A stretch of 12,293 bases of DNA from Stramenopiles sp. TOSAG23-3 (taxonomy: Eukaryota; Sar): NCBI GenBank assembly GCA_900128585.1, contig LT642694.1, forward strand, positions 1 through 12,293, read 5' to 3'. The position numbers and the translations under genes were made by a program. Below the pieces are notes generated by a model. That model was given only the letters and a program-made list of their open reading frames with translations. It was not told the DNA's origin and did not search any database. Below, piece by piece: positions 8,406 to 12,293 of the stretch (position 1 is its first letter; every line of letters starts with the position of its first letter).

Positions 8406-8778
8406 AAGCGAAGCCATCAAGACGGCGGCCGCCAGGCAGAATAGTCCATCCCACACGTTTTTAAAGGCCGCGGAACAGCTCAAGCAGCAGCAAGAGGCTG
8501 GCGCGGCGAAGAAGGCGAAGCCCACCCCAGCCAAGCAAACGGGCCCACTGCCGATGCTCCTTGACAACCTCGAGAAGACCGCGCTGAACAAGGCCCGTCT
8601 TGTTCGGTCAAAAGAGTGGTGCCATTCCCCGGGCTTTCCGCCACACCCAGTTGTTCCAGCACCACAAAAAACCATCTCCATGTCTTACAAATTTCGTTAC
8701 GCAAGTTCCCCCGTGCCGATATCGTTGTACGAGGGGACCGGGACGTACCCAGGCCCACCCTCACCCCTTAAAATATAA
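8397..8778 (+). CDS. Probable C-terminal continuation of the Myb-like protein in a shifted frame
   Basis: After the G run, the frame one base ahead of the Myb frame codes for about 127 residues ending at TAA 8776-8778. The composition matches a real exon here: G/C-rich third positions, a plausible Ala/Lys/Gln-rich helix (FLKAAEQLKQQQEAG), then a Pro-rich end (PPHPVVPAPQ, PGPPSPL). It has no convincing start of its own, since the only ATGs lie at or inside its Pro/Gly-rich beginning. It is therefore best read as the tail of the same protein, which would total about 365 residues. A separate overlapping gene is less likely. I do not recognise a domain in it. Confidence 0.6.
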
Positions 8779-9679
8779 AACAAAACAAAACAACAACAAA
8801 ATGCGCACGCCTGAAGGATCCCCACGGCTTTTAGAACGCTCTCTAATTGGCAACCAGACTGGTGCGTATGCATGCAAATGCAGAATGCATTAAATTATTT
8901 AAAAATTAAATGAATTTATCTTTTCAACGAAACTGAAGAAAAGAAGTAGAAGGAACAACAACTTCGTTGTCATTCATATCATTCCTAATTTCTAATAGAA
9001 ACCAAAGAAGGTCACGGAATAGATAGTGTTTTACTCTTCTAGATTTATTATATTATGGTATAGGTATCGATTCCGTATTCTATACCAGTTCTATATGTAT
9101 ACAATATATTTATATTATTTTTATAATTCTGTCCTTTTTTGCCTTCTTTCTTCTTCTTCTCTTTCTTATTTTTCTTCTCTGTCTTCTTCTTCTTTCTTTT
9201 TGTTTTGTTTCATTTTGTTTTTTGTGTTTGTTTGTTGTGTTTTTTTTGATAATAATATTTATTATAATATATAGGTTTATTATTATTTATTATAGGTTTA
9301 TTAATATTATTAATATTGTTGATTCATTTTTTTTTGCATCTCTTTCTTCTTTTCTTCTTTTCTTCTCGTCTTCTTCTTATTATTCTTCTTCTTCTTCTTT
9401 TTTTAAAAATATATTACTTTTTTTTTATTATTATATTAATATAATACCTTGGTAATATAAAAATATTATAGATGGTATTGAAAAGTGTGTACAATTCATC
9501 GCATGATACCAATCTACTTTCTCTATGTTCAGTATCAATCCTTTTCTACTCCGTTGAATTGCATTTGTTCGCATATACATTCATACACGCCCAACTAATT
9601 CGTTGATTAGAGCGTACAACATAGAAGGAGGCCCTCCGTCCATCCAAGAAGAAAACACCACCACCAACAGTGAACTGCG
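8779..9679. other. Intergenic region between the Myb-like gene and SAE1
   Basis: About 900 bases hold no supported gene. The first 110 bases, of mixed composition and with an AAAAC-type repeat directly after the stop, probably belong to the 3' UTR of the Myb gene. Bases 9040-9475 are very A+T-rich, with pyrimidine-rich TTC/TTTC microsatellite stretches and ATT-type repeats. They also hold an inverted repeat GGTATAG/CTATACC (9057-9063 and 9080-9086) and a direct repeat tataggtttatta (9270-9282 and 9291-9303). The last 130 bases are more balanced and contain GGAGGCCCTCC (9627-9637), probably in the SAE1 5' leader. Confidence 0.6.
9137..9410. repeat. Pyrimidine-rich low-complexity tract (TTC/TTTC/ATT repeats)
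   Basis: The plus strand is almost all T and C in two blocks (about 9137-9215 and 9325-9410), separated by ATT/TTA-rich sequence with palindromic AT motifs. Open frames across it give only Phe/Ser/Tyr/Ile-rich low-complexity peptides, which are not credible proteins. Confidence 0.85.
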
Positions 9680-10732
9680 ATGGCGGCACTGACGGAAAGG
9701 GAAGCCGCGGTGTATGACCGTCAAATACGACTATGGGGTGTGGAGGCGCAGAAACGATTGCAGAACTCGCGGGTTTTAATATGTGGGTTCAAAGGGTTGG
9801 GGGCGGAAGTCGCGAAGAATCTGTCGCTTGCTGGGTTCAGCATTAGTGTCCTAGACGCGGAGCAGGTCCAACCCGTCGACCTGGGGGCAAACTTCTTCCT
9901 CTCGTCGGACGATGTGGGGAAGAACCGGGCGGAGGCAGCGCTGCCAAGGCTGAAGGAGCTGAATCCGTTGGTGCAGATGGAGGCGCTGAGCTTAACTATC
10001 GCCCAGGTAACGGAGGCCGTGGTCCAACGGTTCAACTGCGTCCTGATCACTTCGAACGTCCCGATGGAGGAGCAGATACGCATCAACGAACTCTGCCGGA
10101 AGCACGGGGTGAACTTCTTTGCAGGGTCGACGTACGGCGGCGTGGGGGTCTTCTTCGCCGATCTTGGCGCGTCGTACACTTGCACCGTAAAACAGACGCA
10201 TCAAGAGCACGTCAGGGAAATCGAGCAAAGTGGGAGCGTGGAGACTGTGGAACAGGCTCTTGCAGAGCCGAAAATGCTCACAAAGACGCTGGCATTTCCA
10301 GACCTGAAAACGAGCAATTCGACGCCGTGGAAGGACCTGATGAACCGCCGGTTCGGGACGCCCTCCTTGTACTTTGGGGTCCAGATACTGTACCGGTTTC
10401 AAAAGGTCGTTGGGCGCCCCGCGGACTCGACGAAGGACGAGGACTGGAAGACTCTTTGCTATCTTGCGACCGACATGGCCGTGGAGCAGGGCGAAGCGGA
10501 CGCTGGGGCGTTTGTCTCGGAGCGCGTCCTCGACATGCTCTGGCGGACCATTGGCGCCGAGCTGAGCCCCGTCTGCGCCGTCCTTGGCGGTATTGTTGGT
10601 CAGGAAATTGTTAAAGTGATTGCTCGAAAAGGGGAGCCGCTGTGGGAATCGAAGGGTGGGAACTGGATATTTTTGGATACGATGGGCCAGACGGACCAGA
10701 AGGGAGGGGCCGTCGTAAAGTCTATCCCATGA
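9680..10732 (+). CDS. SAE1: SUMO-activating enzyme E1 subunit 1 (SAE1/AOS1)
   Basis: This 350-residue protein is the size of SAE1/AOS1 (about 346 in human), the non-catalytic half of the heterodimeric SUMO E1. With UBA2 it uses ATP to adenylate the SUMO C-terminus, mainly in the nucleus. The family N-terminus is clear: EREAAVYDRQIRLWGVEAQK (residues 7-26) includes the RQIRLWG motif whose Arg enters the partner's ATP site. The Rossmann-type segment RVLICGFKGLGAEVAKNLSL (31-50) has the glycine-rich loop, followed by VLDAEQV and the NRAEA element (82-86). There is no catalytic cysteine domain, as expected for this subunit. The C-terminal GGIVGQEIVKVIARKGEPL (303-321) is the conserved closing helix. 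A single-chain UBA1 or the NEDD8 subunit NAE1 would be longer. The gene has no intron and converges with NFU1. UBA2 is not in the window. Confidence 0.94.
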   Translation: MAALTEREAAVYDRQIRLWGVEAQKRLQNSRVLICGFKGLGAEVAKNLSLAGFSISVLDAEQVQPVDLGANFFLSSDDVGKNRAEAALPRLKELNPLVQMEALSLTIAQVTEAVVQRFNCVLITSNVPMEEQIRINELCRKHGVNFFAGSTYGGVGVFFADLGASYTCTVKQTHQEHVREIEQSGSVETVEQALAEPKMLTKTLAFPDLKTSNSTPWKDLMNRRFGTPSLYFGVQILYRFQKVVGRPADSTKDEDWKTLCYLATDMAVEQGEADAGAFVSERVLDMLWRTIGAELSPVCAVLGGIVGQEIVKVIARKGEPLWESKGGNWIFLDTMGQTDQKGGAVVKSIP

Positions 10733-10846
10733 CGATGTGAGTGTAGCCGGATATATTTTCCTGTTGGTGTGTGGTAAGCTTTAAATTTATCTCAATATAT
10801 AAACAAGTTTTAAGCGACAAGAAGTGAATTTGTAAATTTAATTTTT

Positions 10847-11038
10847 AAAACAAAAATTGGCTCGCGCTGCTATTTAAATAATTAAAATTTAGCTTTCTCA
10901 TGTACCTGTAAATTTAATTAATAATTGATACAAGAGTGTATTAAAAAAAAATTATAATAGTAGTATTATAATTTGTTTTTTTTTAGGTACGACGAAGCTA
11001 AATTTAATTACTTAAATAACAGCCAATTTTCTTGTTTT
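10847..11038. repeat. Long imperfect fold-back (inverted) repeat, possibly a MITE-like element
   Basis: The arm at 10853-10907 starts aaaattggct and ends gtacct. It is matched in reverse complement by 10985-11030, which starts aggtac and ends agccaatttt. The match is nearly continuous over about 46 bases, apart from a six-base insertion (cgcgct) in the left arm and a few single differences. Weaker pairing (aaaacaa with ttgtttt) extends it to about 10847 and 11038. A second perfect inverted repeat with 11-base arms around GTAG (10949-10974) lies inside. No transposase is present. I cannot identify target-site duplications with confidence in such A+T-rich flanks. Confidence 0.7.
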
Positions 11039-11225
11039 TAGACTTCTAGTTTGGTGCAAGTGCCCGGATTTCCATCTGATCGTCTATTATGGGCAATACA
11101 CAGTAAAGGCCGACGTGTACACGAGCTGATTTAAAACTTATTTCTTCGAGGTATACTATTAGATCTTTTCTTTTTTTTATAGGGGGTTCCGTTTTTTCCC
11201 CGCCACGTTTTTTTCTCTGCATTTT

Positions 11226-11250
11226 CTCAATTCCCGCGGCGGGAATTGAG
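11226..11250. promoter_or_regulatory. Perfect 12-bp stem hairpin just after the NFU1 stop
   Basis: CTCAATTCCCGC, one central G, and GCGGGAATTGAG form a perfect inverted repeat of 25 bases. Read from the NFU1 strand it begins on the 7th base after the TAG (11257-11259). With a one-base centre the RNA would have to open one or two pairs to form a loop, so a cruciform or a dimeric protein-binding site is also possible. The half-site TTCCCGC resembles an E2F-type core, but in this position a 3' UTR structure seems more natural. Confidence 0.65.
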
Positions 11251-11256
11251 TTAAAC

Positions 11257-11958
11257 CTACATTTTCAAGGCGTCCTCTTCGGGGTTGATTTGGTTGACCC
11301 CCTGGACTTCCGGGATATAATACATTAGCATCCTTTCCACCCCATTCTTCAGGGTAACGGATGAGCTCGGGCACCCCGTGCACGACCCGGCAAGTTGCAA
11401 GTTAACGATCCCCGATTCTTCGTCGAAACCTTTGAAGAGGATGTCCCCGCCATCGTCTTGGACGGAAGGGCGGATTCGGGTCTCGAGCAACTCCTTGATC
11501 ATCGCGACGATCTCGTCGTCGTCGTCCGTAATTGCCGTGTCGCTGGGGGCCGGCGCGTCCGACATCACTTCGTACCCATCTTCGGAAAAAAAGTCCATCA
11601 CTTCCGCAAACACCTGGGGCTTCACCACCGCCCACGATACGGCCGCTTCGTCAATGTTGACCGAAATAAACTCCTTCCCAAAGAACACAGTGTTCACCCC
11701 TTCTATACGAAACAGCTGCTTTGCCAACGGGGACGAGTGCGCCGTCATTGCACTCTCAAAGTTCACCCCAGAACCGTACTCTTCGTCCAGGACCGGTACT
11801 CCCGGCAAAAATTTCAGACTAGATGGGTTTGGCGTCTCCTCAACGTTTATGAACATTGTCCGAACGGTCTGTTGGAACAACGACGTCGCGGCCTTCCTGC
11901 TTCGAAAGGACGCACCCTGGCGTCCGGCGGCGGCACTCCACAACGCTCTGCTCAGCAT
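11257..11958 (-). CDS. NFU1: NFU1 iron-sulfur cluster scaffold/carrier, mitochondrial
   Basis: This 233-residue protein is NFU1, which delivers [4Fe-4S] clusters to mitochondrial apo-enzymes such as lipoyl synthase and respiratory complex subunits. Residues 1-34 are rich in Arg, Ser and Ala without acids (MLSRALWSAAAGRQ...), typical of a matrix-targeting presequence. Residues 35-135 are the Nfu N-terminal domain, with FINVEETPNPSSLKFLPG and the later FFGKEFISV. Residues 145-225 are the NifU C-terminal-like domain, with IRPSVQDDGGDILF and the cluster-binding CTGC (C193 and C196) inside GSCTGCPSSS. An Asp-rich hinge (TDDDDE) links the two. The ATG at 11958 is preferred. The frame stays open 42 codons further upstream, but that part encodes a hydrophobic low-quality leader of spacer-like composition, and the presequence starts naturally at 11958. 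The gene has no intron and converges with SAE1. Confidence 0.95.
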   Translation of the reverse strand: MLSRALWSAAAGRQGASFRSRKAATSLFQQTVRTMFINVEETPNPSSLKFLPGVPVLDEEYGSGVNFESAMTAHSSPLAKQLFRIEGVNTVFFGKEFISVNIDEAAVSWAVVKPQVFAEVMDFFSEDGYEVMSDAPAPSDTAITDDDDEIVAMIKELLETRIRPSVQDDGGDILFKGFDEESGIVNLQLAGSCTGCPSSSVTLKNGVERMLMYYIPEVQGVNQINPEEDALKM

Positions 11959-12293
11959 GATAATCAACAAACTACCTTTCCACAAACAAACAAAAAGTAA
12001 ACGAATAAACAAGAAGCAAATATGTTCAAAATGTTCGTGCCTGTCGCTCTGTTTACGTATAATCCCACACCCTGGCACACACACATATATATAAATATAT
12101 TGTATTGTTCATCAAGTAGGTAACAAAAGGTCGAGTGTCAATATATTATTATGGTAAGAGAGAGACTAAATATTATACTCCTCCTCTCTCTCTTCTTCTT
12201 GGTGGAGGAGGAGGAGAAGAAGAAAGAAGAAGAAAGAAGAAGAAGAAGAAGAAGAAGAAGAAGAAGAAGAAGAAGAAGAAGAAGAAGAAGAAG
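11959..12293. other. Upstream region of NFU1 and end of window
   Basis: This is the 5' leader and probable promoter of NFU1, reading leftwards. It is A+T-rich, with a CACACACATATATATA stretch around 12079-12096. No further gene is visible. It runs into a polypyrimidine tract (12178-12200) and a polypurine (GAA)n repeat at the window edge. Confidence 0.6.
12178..12293. repeat. Polypyrimidine tract followed by GGA/GAA polypurine microsatellite reaching the window edge
   Basis: Twenty-three pyrimidines (12178-12200) are followed by GGT and then an almost unbroken purine tract of GGA, GAAA and finally pure GAA repeats to the last base. The two halves are partly complementary and could fold back. 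The repeat is cut by the end of the window, so its full length is unknown. Confidence 0.93.

Larger units (their letters stand above)
10733..11256. other. Convergent intergenic region between SAE1 and NFU1
   Basis: About 520 bases hold no gene. The left part (10733-10846) is the SAE1 3' UTR and is A+T-rich. The middle is occupied by a long fold-back repeat (10847-11038). The right part contains T-rich runs (11160-11225) and, next to the NFU1 stop, a perfect 12-bp G+C-containing hairpin. The sequence taaatttaatt occurs three times (about 10833, 10909, 10999). Confidence 0.65.

Noticed and set aside
7884-8681. Open frame of 265 codons on the minus strand across the Myb-like gene
   Set aside because: It is antisense to the Myb domain. 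The product is Gly/Pro/Leu-rich with no recognisable family, as expected from a shadow of G+C-rich coding sequence.
9026-9455. Overlapping plus-strand frames coding for Phe/Tyr/Ser/Ile-rich peptides
   Set aside because: They are translations of T-rich microsatellites. The composition is that of spacer, not of the G+C-rich genes here.
11959-12084. In-frame upstream ATG that would lengthen NFU1 by 42 residues
   Set aside because: The extra residues are Phe/Leu/Cys-rich and unlike a presequence, and the DNA there is spacer-like. The natural Arg-rich targeting sequence starts at 11958.
11378-12094. Open frame of 238 codons on the plus strand across NFU1
   Set aside because: It is antisense to an unmistakable NFU1 and has no recognisable domain.

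Overview
This window reads as nuclear DNA from a unicellular, probably flagellated eukaryote. Five protein genes are visible, none with a convincing intron. Their coding sequence is G+C-rich, with G or C favoured at third codon positions, and the spacers are very A+T-rich and full of microsatellites and small palindromes. An intraflagellar-transport subunit (CLUAP1/IFT38), a SUMO E1 subunit (SAE1/AOS1), a mitochondrial-type NFU1 and a plant/protist-style SHAQKYF-class Myb gene all point to a eukaryote outside fungi that lack flagella. A protist such as a stramenopile is my guess. The sequence alone does not fix the lineage, and genes on both strands argue against a trypanosomatid.

Layout: 1-547 is an A+T-rich leader region. 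CLUAP1 (548-1810, +) converges on a very large unnamed membrane-protein gene (1949-6190, -), with 138 bases between the stops. A spacer of about 1.5 kb with a (GGAA)n microsatellite separates the membrane-protein gene from a divergently read Myb-like gene (7686 onward, +). The Myb gene's reading frame is interrupted by an 11-G run at 8386-8396, and a coding-like continuation runs in another frame to 8778. A spacer of about 0.9 kb with pyrimidine-rich microsatellites follows. SAE1 (9680-10732, +) then converges on NFU1 (11257-11958, -) across about 520 bases that hold a long fold-back repeat. The window ends in a (GAA)n tract that probably limits the assembly.

The genes do not form one pathway. 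They are a housekeeping mix of cilium assembly, SUMO activation and Fe-S cluster delivery, plus one unassigned regulator and one unassigned membrane protein. The item most likely to be undescribed is the 1413-residue protein. It carries three DUF4476-like helical repeats, a von Willebrand A-like domain that has lost its metal-site residues, about 16 membrane segments and a cysteine-bearing loop of about 200 residues on the far side of the membrane. Two further structural observations stand out. Perfect hairpins begin at exactly the same distance (7th base) after the stop codons of both minus-strand genes, and the fold-back element lies between SAE1 and NFU1.
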